Origin: Alphaproteobacteria bacterium
GTDB lineage: Bacteria > Pseudomonadota > Alphaproteobacteria > Ferrovibrionales > Ferrovibrionaceae
Length of the DNA: 64,000 bases
Direction of reading: 5' to 3'
NCBI GenBank assembly: GCA_017307375.1
Contig: JAFKFH010000003.1
Coordinates: 558,001 to 622,000 of the forward strand
The notes beneath the pieces are model-generated. The model saw only the letters and a program-made list of their open reading frames with translations, was not told the DNA's origin and made no database searches. The position numbers and the translations under genes are program-made. The stretch's first letter is position 1. The number at the start of each line of letters is the position of its first letter. Shown in pieces: positions 9,855-17,363 of this stretch.

Positions 9855-11064
9855 CCGGCGGCCCCAGCAGTTCCACCGCGCGCGGGTCGTTGCGGTCGAC
9901 GATGTAGTTGCCGCAGTCGTAGACGACATGGGCGGCGGCCGGGTCGAACACCGTGCCGGCCGGATCGCGCCCCTCGGCCACGGCATCGAGCTGGCGCTGC
10001 AGCAGCCGGCGCAGCATGACGATGCCCTGGTCGGTCGTGGCCAGATGCTCGTCGGAATGCAGCGTGATCGGGCCCTGGCCGACCTGTGCCTCGTAATCGC
10101 CGGGGAAGCGCTGGTGTTCCTCCTCGCTCATCTCCTCCCACAGCTTGCCGTTCATCCGCGACCGGATCTTCTGGAGGCCGCCTTGCTCGCGCACCCGTCC
10201 GGCGACGTAGATGCGGAAATGGGTATCGTCGATCGGCAGCACCCAGCCGATCGATTCGACGCGGGCATATTGGGCCACGCGCGGGTTGGGTACCACGCGC
10301 AACGTCGGCAGCATCGCCGCCGAGATGCGGTAGTGCACCGTGCCGTCGCCGAGGTCGCGGGCGGACAGGATCTTGACCCCGGCATCGTCCAGCACCCAGC
10401 GCACCTTCGGCATCAGCCCCATCTGGGCGACGAACTGCACCCCGCTGAACGAGCCGTGCAGGATCGGGACATGGAAGGTGTCGGGGATGTTCTCGTAATG
10501 CTGCAGCCAGTTGCAGGGAATGATCGTCGGGCCGCCGCCGCCGATCGAGCGGTCGTCGGCCTCAACGAACTCGCCCTCGTCGAGGATCTCCAGGCATTCA
10601 TAGGTCGGCAGCACCGGCTTGCGGTCGGGCGGACCCATATAGGCGAAGATCAGGCCGTAGCGCTCTTCCAGCGGGTACCAGGGCTGGCGCACCTTGTCGC
10701 GCAGCCGGCCGCCATCGGGTTCGCACGGCTGGTCGAGGCAGCGGCCCTCGACGTCGAAGAGCCAGCCGTGATAGCAGCAGCGGATGCCCTGGTCCTCGAC
10801 CCGGCCGTAATAGAGCGTCGCGCCGCGATGGCAGCAGCGCGCCTCGACCAGGCCCGGCCTGCCCCGGCCGTCGCGGAACAGGATCAGGTCCTCGCCCAGC
10901 ACGCGCACCGGCCTCGGCGTCGCCGTCGCATCAGTCGACAGCCCCACCGGATGCCAGTAGCGGCGCAACAGCTCGCCGGTCGGGGTGCCGTGGCCGACTT
11001 CGGTCAGCGCCGCATTGTACTGGCGCGGCTTCTTGTAATAGGCAGTGCCGGTGTCGACGGTCAT
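9838..11064 (-). CDS. Rieske [2Fe-2S] aromatic ring-hydroxylating oxygenase, alpha subunit
   Basis: A 408-aa oxygenase component of the phthalate-dioxygenase-like type. The Rieske cluster motif is C-x-H-16-C-x2-H, in RCCHRGATLYYG then IRCCYHGWLFD (about residues 73-100). The mononuclear iron site is in HYENIPDTFHVPILHGSF. The C-terminal helical region resembles the LigX-type cap. Family enzymes hydroxylate or O/N-demethylate aromatic and other substrates using electrons from a separate reductase. No reductase or ferredoxin gene lies nearby. It is the last gene of an importer operon and starts with ATG 11062-11064 overlapping the ATPase stop (ATGA), which implies that the transported compound is its substrate (inference). 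Confidence 0.9.
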   Translation of the reverse strand: MTVDTGTAYYKKPRQYNAALTEVGHGTPTGELLRRYWHPVGLSTDATATPRPVRVLGEDLILFRDGRGRPGLVEARCCHRGATLYYGRVEDQGIRCCYHGWLFDVEGRCLDQPCEPDGGRLRDKVRQPWYPLEERYGLIFAYMGPPDRKPVLPTYECLEILDEGEFVEADDRSIGGGGPTIIPCNWLQHYENIPDTFHVPILHGSFSGVQFVAQMGLMPKVRWVLDDAGVKILSARDLGDGTVHYRISAAMLPTLRVVPNPRVAQYARVESIGWVLPIDDTHFRIYVAGRVREQGGLQKIRSRMNGKLWEEMSEEEHQRFPGDYEAQVGQGPITLHSDEHLATTDQGIVMLRRLLQRQLDAVAEGRDPAGTVFDPAAAHVVYDCGNYIVDRNDPRAVELLGPPATPGQ

Positions 11065-12167
11065 CGGGCTTCTCCGGTCTTCAAGACAGGGGCGGGAAGA
11101 AGGGTGCAGCGGCCTGGATCGATAAGCAGGGCAACGGCATTGCCGGCCGTGACCGCCGCGGCGGGATGGACCATGGCGCGCAGGGTGGTGCCGCCGTCGA
11201 TCTCGACCGTGCATTCCTGCAGCGAGCCGAGATAGATCACCGAGCGGACGACGCCGGGCAGCAGGCCCGGCTGGTCCTGGGCCATGGCCGGCCTGATCGC
11301 CACGTCCTCGGGCCGCACCACGACGTCGAGGCGCGTGCCCGGCAGATGGCCGCCGGCGGGCCCCAGGCGATGGCCGCCGCCGAGTTCGAGGGTGCCGTCG
11401 GCGGTGACGAAGGCCGGCAGGATGTTGGCGGCACCCAGGAAGGTCGCGACGAACGGGCCGGCCGGGCGGGCATACAACTCGCGCGGCGCCCCCTCCTGCA
11501 CGATGCGGCCGCGTTCCATCACCGCCATGCGGTCGGCCAGTGCGAAGGCTTCCGCCTGGTCGTGGGTGACGTAGAGGGCGGTGATGCCGATGCGCGCGAT
11601 CATCTCCGACAGTTCGTGGCGCATCACCTCGCGCAGCCTGGCATCGAGGTTCGAGAGCGGCTCGTCGAGCAGCAGCAGGCGGGGTCGTCGCACCATGGCG
11701 CGGGCCAGCGCCACGCGCTGCTGCTGGCCGCCCGACAGCCGCGTCGCCGGCCGCCGCGCGGCATCGGCCATGCCGACGAGGGCCAGCGCCGCCATCGTGC
11801 GGTCGCGGATCTCGGCCTTCGCCACGCGCGGGCGCTCGACCGTCAGCGGATAGGCGACGTTGTCGAAGACGTCGAGATGCGGCCAGATCGCATAGGACTG
11901 GAAGACCATGCCGATCGGCCGGCGATGCACCGGCACGAAGATGCCGGCCCCGGGGTCGGAGACGACGACGTCGCCGATGGCGATCCGTCCCTCGTCGGCC
12001 TGCTCGAGCCCCGCGACGCAGCGCAGGGTCGTGGTCTTGCCGCAACCCGACGGGCCGAGCAGGGCGTAGCACCGGCCTTCCGGCACGGTGAAGTCGACGC
12101 CGTCGATCACCATCGCCCGGCCTTCCGGCGTCTCGAAGCTCTTGCGCAGGCCTTCGACCTTCAGCAT
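11061..12167 (-). CDS. ABC importer ATPase, PotA/FbpC type
   Basis: A 368-aa ATPase energising the adjacent permease. Walker A is GPSGCGKTTTLR, the Q-loop is in GMVFQSYAIWPHL, the signature is RLSGGQQQRVALARA, Walker B is LLLLDEPLSNLDARL and the switch His is in YVTHDQAEAFALADR. Residues about 240-368 form a TOBE-type regulatory domain (DVVVRPEDVAIRP and ECTVEIDGGTTLRA). Family members import ferric iron, phosphonates, polyamines or other anions and cations, so the ligand is not given by the ATPase. It lies four bases after the permease stop and is coupled to the Rieske gene. Confidence 0.93.
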   Translation of the reverse strand: MLKVEGLRKSFETPEGRAMVIDGVDFTVPEGRCYALLGPSGCGKTTTLRCVAGLEQADEGRIAIGDVVVSDPGAGIFVPVHRRPIGMVFQSYAIWPHLDVFDNVAYPLTVERPRVAKAEIRDRTMAALALVGMADAARRPATRLSGGQQQRVALARAMVRRPRLLLLDEPLSNLDARLREVMRHELSEMIARIGITALYVTHDQAEAFALADRMAVMERGRIVQEGAPRELYARPAGPFVATFLGAANILPAFVTADGTLELGGGHRLGPAGGHLPGTRLDVVVRPEDVAIRPAMAQDQPGLLPGVVRSVIYLGSLQECTVEIDGGTTLRAMVHPAAAVTAGNAVALLIDPGRCTLLPAPVLKTGEAR

Positions 12168-12171
12168 CGGT

Positions 12172-13905
12172 TCAACCCTTCATCGCGTTCGGCACCAGGC
12201 GGCGGCGCAACAGGAAGATCGCCGGCAGCACCGCCAGCACGATCAGCGACGCCAGCGCCGCGGTGCGGGCGGGGTCGCCCCCCTGGTAGAGCCGCCACAG
12301 CAGCACCGAGAGGACGATGTTGTCGTCCGAGGCCAGCACCAGCGGGATGGTGAATTCCCGCAGCCCGACGATGAACAGCAGCACGAAGGCCGCGGTCAGC
12401 GACGGCGCCAGCAGCGGCAGCACGATGCGGCGCTGGGTCGTCAGCCAGCCGGCACCGGAGGCCGCCGACGCCTCCTCCAGCTCCTGATGGATCTGCAAGA
12501 GCCCGGCGCGCGCGGTGCGGGTCGTGGTGGCGAGGCGATAGCAATAGGCGACCAGCAGGATCCAGACCGTGCCGTAGAGCCCGACCGGCACCGTCAGATA
12601 GAACACCATGATCGCCAGGCCGACGATGACCGAGGGGATGCCGATCGACAGGAAGGACAGGAAGTCGACCGCGCCGCGGAACCACAGCCGGGTGCGCACG
12701 ACGATCCAGCCGAGCAGCGCGCCCAGCACGGTGACGATGCCGGCCGAGGCGACGGCGACGATCAGCGTGTTCTTCAGGGCCGGCAGCAGGCGCGGGTCGG
12801 CAAGAAGCTGCTGGTAGGCCTTGGCCGAGAACCGCGCCAGGGCCGCGGCCGAGGGTGGGATGTAGCCGAAGAACGAGGTCCAGATCAGCACGAAGGCCGG
12901 TAGCACGGCGGCAAGTGCGATATAGCCGGCGACGAAGGTCAGCATCGGCAGGCGCCAGCGCCCCAGTGCGAACCGGCGTTGGGCATAGGCCTTGCCGGTC
13001 ATGGTGACGAAGCGGTCGGCGCGGCGGATCGCCCGGTTATAGAGCCAGAGCAGGATCGCGGCGATGCCGAGGAACGACAGCGACACCGCCGCGGCGCCGC
13101 CGTAGTTCGGCAGGCCGTCGGCCGGGTTGAGCTCCTGGTAGATGCGATAGGAGAAGATGTTGAGCCGCGCCGGCAGGCCGATCATCAGCGGCAGTTCGAA
13201 CTGTTCCAGCGTGATGATGGTCGCCAGGATCACCGGGGCGAGGATGCCGGGCATCAGGATCGGCAGGGTGATGCGGCGGAACGTGGTGCCGGGGGCCGCG
13301 CCCGATGCCGCCGAGGCTTCCTCGAGCGACGGGTTCATCGTGCGCAGCACCGGGGCGAGCAGCAGGAACATGTAGGGCGTCAGCGCCAGCGACTGGCACA
13401 GGATCAGCCCGGCCATCGAGAACACGTTGACCGGGCCCTGGCCGCCCAGGCCCAGCGCCCCCCGGATCGCCAGATTGATCCACCCGGCATTCGGCCCCAT
13501 CAGATAGATCCAGGCGACCGCCAGCACGTTGACCGGCACCAGCATCGGAAACAGCACGCAGACGCCGATCAGCTCGCGTCCCGGGCAGTCGGTGCGCTCG
13601 ACCGCCCAGGCCAGGGTGAAGGCCATCATCGTCGTCAGCGCGACGGTGCCGAGGACCGAGATCGCGGTATCGGGCAGCAGCCGCTGGAAAAAGCCGGGGT
13701 TGAGGTAGAGCCGGGCGACGTTGTCGGTCACCCAGCGCGCGCCGTCCTCGAACGGCAGGAAGTCGGCCGGTCCGCGAAATGCCGAGAACAGCAGCATGGC
13801 GAGCGGCACCAGCACCAGCCAGGCGGCAGCGAGTGCCGCAAGCGACAGCACGACGCGGGCGGGCAGGTCCAGCCTGCCCTGTGCGGTCTGGGACGAGGCG
13901 GCCAT
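12172..13905 (-). CDS. ABC importer permease, two fused BPD_transp_1 domains
   Basis: A 577-aa inner-membrane protein with about 12 hydrophobic segments arranged as two homologous permease halves, as in FbpB and PhnU/V-like fused permeases. Each half carries an EAA loop contacting the ATPase: EEASAASGAAPGTTFRRITL in the first half and EEASAASGAGWLTTQRRIVL in the second. The start ATG at 13903-13905 follows the binding-protein stop after six bases. One polypeptide therefore provides both transmembrane domains of the importer, and no second permease gene is needed. Confidence 0.93.
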   Translation of the reverse strand: MAASSQTAQGRLDLPARVVLSLAALAAAWLVLVPLAMLLFSAFRGPADFLPFEDGARWVTDNVARLYLNPGFFQRLLPDTAISVLGTVALTTMMAFTLAWAVERTDCPGRELIGVCVLFPMLVPVNVLAVAWIYLMGPNAGWINLAIRGALGLGGQGPVNVFSMAGLILCQSLALTPYMFLLLAPVLRTMNPSLEEASAASGAAPGTTFRRITLPILMPGILAPVILATIITLEQFELPLMIGLPARLNIFSYRIYQELNPADGLPNYGGAAAVSLSFLGIAAILLWLYNRAIRRADRFVTMTGKAYAQRRFALGRWRLPMLTFVAGYIALAAVLPAFVLIWTSFFGYIPPSAAALARFSAKAYQQLLADPRLLPALKNTLIVAVASAGIVTVLGALLGWIVVRTRLWFRGAVDFLSFLSIGIPSVIVGLAIMVFYLTVPVGLYGTVWILLVAYCYRLATTTRTARAGLLQIHQELEEASAASGAGWLTTQRRIVLPLLAPSLTAAFVLLFIVGLREFTIPLVLASDDNIVLSVLLWRLYQGGDPARTAALASLIVLAVLPAIFLLRRRLVPNAMKG

Positions 13906-13911
13906 CGCCGG

Positions 13912-14961
13912 TCAGCGCATCTGGCCGGACAGGATGTCGGCCGCTTCCTTGAAATACTTGTTGCGCTGCTCGACCTGGCGGATGTCGTCGAAGTAGATTT
14001 TCACCCCGCTTTCCAGCAGCGGCCTGGCGATCGCGCTTTTCGAGCCCGGGCGGTAATCGGCGGTGAAGATCGCCTGTTCGCGCGCGGCCTTGCCCTCGTC
14101 GGAGGCGAGCCACCCGGCCAGCAGGCGCCCGGCATTGGGATGAGGCGCCTTGGTCAGCACCGCCGCGACGAACTGCGAGGCGGTAACCGGCTCGGGGATG
14201 ACGTAGCCGACATCGAGGCCTTCCGACTTCCACAGCCGGACCTGCTGGTCCAGCTCGGCCACCGAATAGACCCGCTCGCCCGACTGCACGATCGGCTCGC
14301 GCGGGGCGCGGGTCATCAGCAGGCCCGCCTTGTCGCGCAGGCCGCGGGCGAAATTCATCGCCTCGTCATGGCCCATCGAGAACACCAGCGCGCCCGACAG
14401 CCGCGGCATCAGGAACTCGGAGGCGACCATCCGGTCCTTGAGTTCGGGCTTCAGGACGTCGTTCCAGGTCTTCGGCAGCAGCGCCTTGTCGGCCTTCTTC
14501 TCGTTGTACATGAAGGCGTAGACGACGTTGTTGGTGAAGCCGAGCCGGCCCTGCGCCTCGGTGTTTTCCGGCGTGACGCCGAACATCTTCCAGTCGTTGG
14601 CCGCGATCAGGTCGCGGTCGAGCAGGGCGGCGACGCCGGTCAGCGAGTGCCAGAAGACGTCGAGCTGGTTGCGCCCGGCGCGGGCTTCGGCGATCGCCGT
14701 CGTGGTGATGTTGTTGTCGCCGACGACCTTGACGTTGATCCCGGGAAAGGCCTTGCCGAAGGCCTGCGGGATCCAGTCGACCTCGCGTGCCTGGGTACCC
14801 CAGAACACCACCTCGCCCTCGGCTTTCGCCTTGGCATAGAGCTCCCTTGCCGCCGGTTGCTCGGCCCAGCCCTGGGCGCGGGCCGGCAACGCCGCCAGCA
14901 GCGACAGTGCCGTGACCGCCGCCGCAAGGATGATGGCTGGCTGAGACTCGTGACGAGACAT
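13912..14961 (-). CDS. Periplasmic solute-binding protein of the Fe3+/phosphonate-type importer
   Basis: A 349-aa extracellular binding protein with a Sec signal peptide (about residues 1-29, ending LPARAQG). The mature protein is of the SBP_bac family (ELYAKAKAEGEVVFWGTQA, NQLDVFWHSLTG, VVYAFMYNEKKADKALLPKTW, ASEFLMPRLSGA). It lacks an obvious pair of adjacent tyrosines for ferric ion, so an organic ligand is plausible, but that is inference. A GGGGGG-AAAGCG sequence precedes ATG 14959-14961. It is the first gene of the operon, divergent from the MarR gene. Confidence 0.88.
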   Translation of the reverse strand: MSRHESQPAIILAAAVTALSLLAALPARAQGWAEQPAARELYAKAKAEGEVVFWGTQAREVDWIPQAFGKAFPGINVKVVGDNNITTTAIAEARAGRNQLDVFWHSLTGVAALLDRDLIAANDWKMFGVTPENTEAQGRLGFTNNVVYAFMYNEKKADKALLPKTWNDVLKPELKDRMVASEFLMPRLSGALVFSMGHDEAMNFARGLRDKAGLLMTRAPREPIVQSGERVYSVAELDQQVRLWKSEGLDVGYVIPEPVTASQFVAAVLTKAPHPNAGRLLAGWLASDEGKAAREQAIFTADYRPGSKSAIARPLLESGVKIYFDDIRQVEQRNKYFKEAADILSGQMR

Positions 14962-15011
14962 CGCTTTCCCCCCTTTTTTGCTTATCGCTTGATATCCAGC
15001 AAACCTTAGTT

Positions 15012-15028
15012 TGTTGTTAAAGTCAACA
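15012..15028. promoter_or_regulatory. Candidate MarR operator
   Basis: TGTTGTTAAAGTCAACA has 5-base inverted arms (TGTTG and CAACA) around an AT-rich centre. It sits in the 145-bp divergent region between the binding-protein gene (start 14961) and the MarR gene (start 15107). MarR proteins usually bind 16-20 bp palindromes of this kind. The surrounding 14980-15040 is AT-richer than its flanks, as expected for overlapping divergent promoters. Confidence 0.4.
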
Positions 15029-15106
15029 TTGAGACATCATCGCACTTGGCAGCAGGCGCTGCCTGTGGCACTCGGATAGGCGGAAAAGCCTTTCGGAGAG
15101 GATTGC

Positions 15107-15598
15107 ATGGCGCGGAAGCCGGCGGCAGGAAAAACGGCGACCGACGAGGTCAGGGAAAACCGGCCGCCCCGTCTCGTCTCCTCGCGGGTCATCCACCTGG
15201 CCACGCTGCTGCGGCGAACCGCCAGCCTCGCCTACAAGCGCGAGTTCGATCTCGCCTCGTCGGAGTGGCGTATCCTGGTACTGACCGGCGAATTCGCGCC
15301 GCTCAGCCATGGCGAACTGACCGAGCTGGCCAGCCTCGACAAGGGCCAGCTCAGCCGCGGCGTCACCGCGCTGGTCGACCGGGGGCTGCTCATGCGCACC
15401 CGCAACCGCCGCCAGGCCCAGATCGAACTGAGCCACGAGGGGCGCGTGTTGTTCGATCGGATCATGCTGCTGGCCGAGGAACGCAACCGCCAGCTGGTGC
15501 GCGGCATACCCGAGGCCGACGTGGAGGTGTTCTTCCGCACCGTCGAACAGATGATGCGGACCGCCAAGGAGCTGTTCCGGGCCGAGCAGGGCCGCTAG
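15107..15598 (+). CDS. MarR-family transcriptional regulator
   Basis: A 163-aa winged-helix regulator. After a basic, disordered first 25 residues the MarR core reads RVIHLATLLRRTASLAYK, SSEWRILVLTGEF, ELASLDKGQLSRGVTALVDR (recognition helix) and RNRRQAQIELSHEGRVLF (wing). It ends in a dimerisation helix. MarR proteins commonly sense aromatic acids or oxidants and derepress divergent genes. Here the divergent operon encodes an importer and a Rieske oxygenase, so the inducer is probably the imported compound (inference). Its stop overlaps the convergent transporter gene's stop. Confidence 0.92.
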   Translation: MARKPAAGKTATDEVRENRPPRLVSSRVIHLATLLRRTASLAYKREFDLASSEWRILVLTGEFAPLSHGELTELASLDKGQLSRGVTALVDRGLLMRTRNRRQAQIELSHEGRVLFDRIMLLAEERNRQLVRGIPEADVEVFFRTVEQMMRTAKELFRAEQGR

Positions 15599-17196
15599 GC
15601 GGCGGCCGGCGGATCGAGGTTCAGCATCAGCCGCCGCATAGCCCAGGTGACCCGTTCGAACATGTCGGTCAGCCGCCAGATCGCCTGACGTTCCGCCACC
15701 GGCAGGTCCGGACTCGATCTCACGAGATCCTCGCGCAGCTGACGCATCATCGCCGTCCGGTCGCTGGTCAGCCGCTCCATCAGGTCCGGCCCGGCGACGT
15801 CGCCGCCCGCCGCTTCCTCGGCCAGGATGACCAGCAGCGCGTGCAGCGCCTCGACCAGCGTGGTGGTGATCCGCACCGCGCCGGGCTGCGTGCCGGCGCG
15901 CGGCAAGGTCGCGGCGAACTGCGCCAGCGCGTTGTGCATCACCGGCAATTCCTCGTTGAAGTTCCAGCGCCGCATCAGCCGGTCGAGCAGCTCGGGCGGC
16001 ATCGGGTGTTGCAGCGATGCCTTGAGGAAGGCGTCGATGGCACGCGACAGCTCGTCGCCGCTGTCACGCAACGTGGCGACCGGCACCGCGGCCGGACCCG
16101 GTGAATCGGCGTGCAGTCCGGCCAGGAAATCCGGCATGCGGCGCAGAAGCCGCAGCTGCTCCTGCTCGACCATCTCCAGGGCCACGTCGGCCTGTGCCGC
16201 CGCCGCCGGTGCGATGAAGGCCGGCTTCGACAGCGTCTCGGCCGCGGTCGCCGGGCTCCACCGTTCGATCAGCCGGAACAGCGCGCCGCTCATCAGGCTC
16301 GCGGCCAGGGCGGCGGAGATCTGGAACATCCAGTGGACCAGGGTGACCTGGATGCCGAGGTCGCCGGAAATCCATCCGGCCAGGCTGCGCACCGTCGGCA
16401 CCCCGCCCCAATGCTCGAGCATCAGCAGCGGCAGCATGATTCCGACGCCGATCAGCTTGAGGACGAGCTGGTAGAGGTTGAGCTGCCGCGTCGTGCCGGC
16501 CAGCCCCGCCCCCTGCGCCACCGCCTGGATGCCGGCGCCGAGATTGGCGCCGACCACCAGCAGCATCGTCTGGTCGAGGCCGAGCAGCCCGCCCTGGGTC
16601 AGGGCGATCGCGATCACCGACAGGGTCTGCCCCTGAATGACCGAGGCCAGCAAGGTGCCGGCGATGAAGCCCCAGAGGTAGAAGCGGTCGGCAAAGGCCA
16701 GGATGTCGCGCAGCGTTTCCGAATGGCGCAGCGGCTGCGAGCCGTCGACCATCGTCTGCACGCCGTAGAGCAGCAGGGTCAGGCCGAGTGCCGCGCCGAC
16801 CATGTGGCGCCAGCGCCCATCACGGTCATAGCCGAGCAGGAAGGCCAGGCCGACGAGGGCGAGCAGAATGAGCGTCACCAGGCCGAGATCGACCGATACC
16901 AGCAAGAGCCGCAGCGTCGATCCGGCGTAGGACCAGGTGACGATCGGCATCGCCGCCTTGACCGTCGTGGCGCCGGCGGCGATCAGGCCGACGATGATGA
17001 AGGTGACTGCATTGGTGCTCTGGATCACCGCGCCGGCGGCCACGCCCACCCCGGCCGCCCGCAGCGGATGCCGGGTCGCGCCGGCGACCAGCCGGTGAAA
17101 CCGCGCCCCGGCCACCTGCTTCATGTTGGCGGTGAGGAACTGGGTACCGATGAAGATCAGGCCGAGACCGGCGAGCAGCGTGAAGAGCGTGTGCAT
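15595..17196 (-). CDS. Na/Pi-cotransporter family protein with PhoU-like C-terminus
   Basis: A 533-aa inner-membrane protein. The N-terminal 300 residues hold about eight hydrophobic helices in two inverted Na_Pi_cotrans repeats. The C-terminal 220 residues are soluble and helical, like the PhoU-like extension of bacterial NptA homologues. The repeat motifs are altered: the first reads AGAVIQSTNAVTFIIVGLI and the second ASVIQGQTLSVIAIALTQGG, where the family usually has QSSS in both. Phosphate may therefore not be the substrate. Start ATG 17194-17196. It is divergent from cheA with 167 bp between. Confidence 0.85.
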   Translation of the reverse strand: MHTLFTLLAGLGLIFIGTQFLTANMKQVAGARFHRLVAGATRHPLRAAGVGVAAGAVIQSTNAVTFIIVGLIAAGATTVKAAMPIVTWSYAGSTLRLLLVSVDLGLVTLILLALVGLAFLLGYDRDGRWRHMVGAALGLTLLLYGVQTMVDGSQPLRHSETLRDILAFADRFYLWGFIAGTLLASVIQGQTLSVIAIALTQGGLLGLDQTMLLVVGANLGAGIQAVAQGAGLAGTTRQLNLYQLVLKLIGVGIMLPLLMLEHWGGVPTVRSLAGWISGDLGIQVTLVHWMFQISAALAASLMSGALFRLIERWSPATAAETLSKPAFIAPAAAAQADVALEMVEQEQLRLLRRMPDFLAGLHADSPGPAAVPVATLRDSGDELSRAIDAFLKASLQHPMPPELLDRLMRRWNFNEELPVMHNALAQFAATLPRAGTQPGAVRITTTLVEALHALLVILAEEAAGGDVAGPDLMERLTSDRTAMMRQLREDLVRSSPDLPVAERQAIWRLTDMFERVTWAMRRLMLNLDPPAAA

Positions 17197-17363
17197 GTGG
17201 CCAATGATGTGCTGGACGTAACGATCGCCGGCTTACCGCCTGGAAAGGCGTCGCGAAAATATACAGGACATTACATCGCGGTCGCCACTGTGCCGATTAT
17301 GGTGCCGGGGTCGAAACCCGCGCCGTAACAGGCGCCAAGAACAGGCACCGATCCGGAACCGAC

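Noticed and set aside
9838-12072. Apparent Rieske-ABC fusion read from a single open frame
   Set aside because: The N-terminal half is an off-frame reading of the ATPase. The real oxygenase starts at ATG 11062-11064, overlapping the ATPase stop.
17272-17299. Possible sigma-28 (flagellar) promoter before cheA: TACA, 16 bases, GCCGATTA
   Set aside because: The -35 part is poor and the spacing is off by one. No flagellar gene is nearby to support it.
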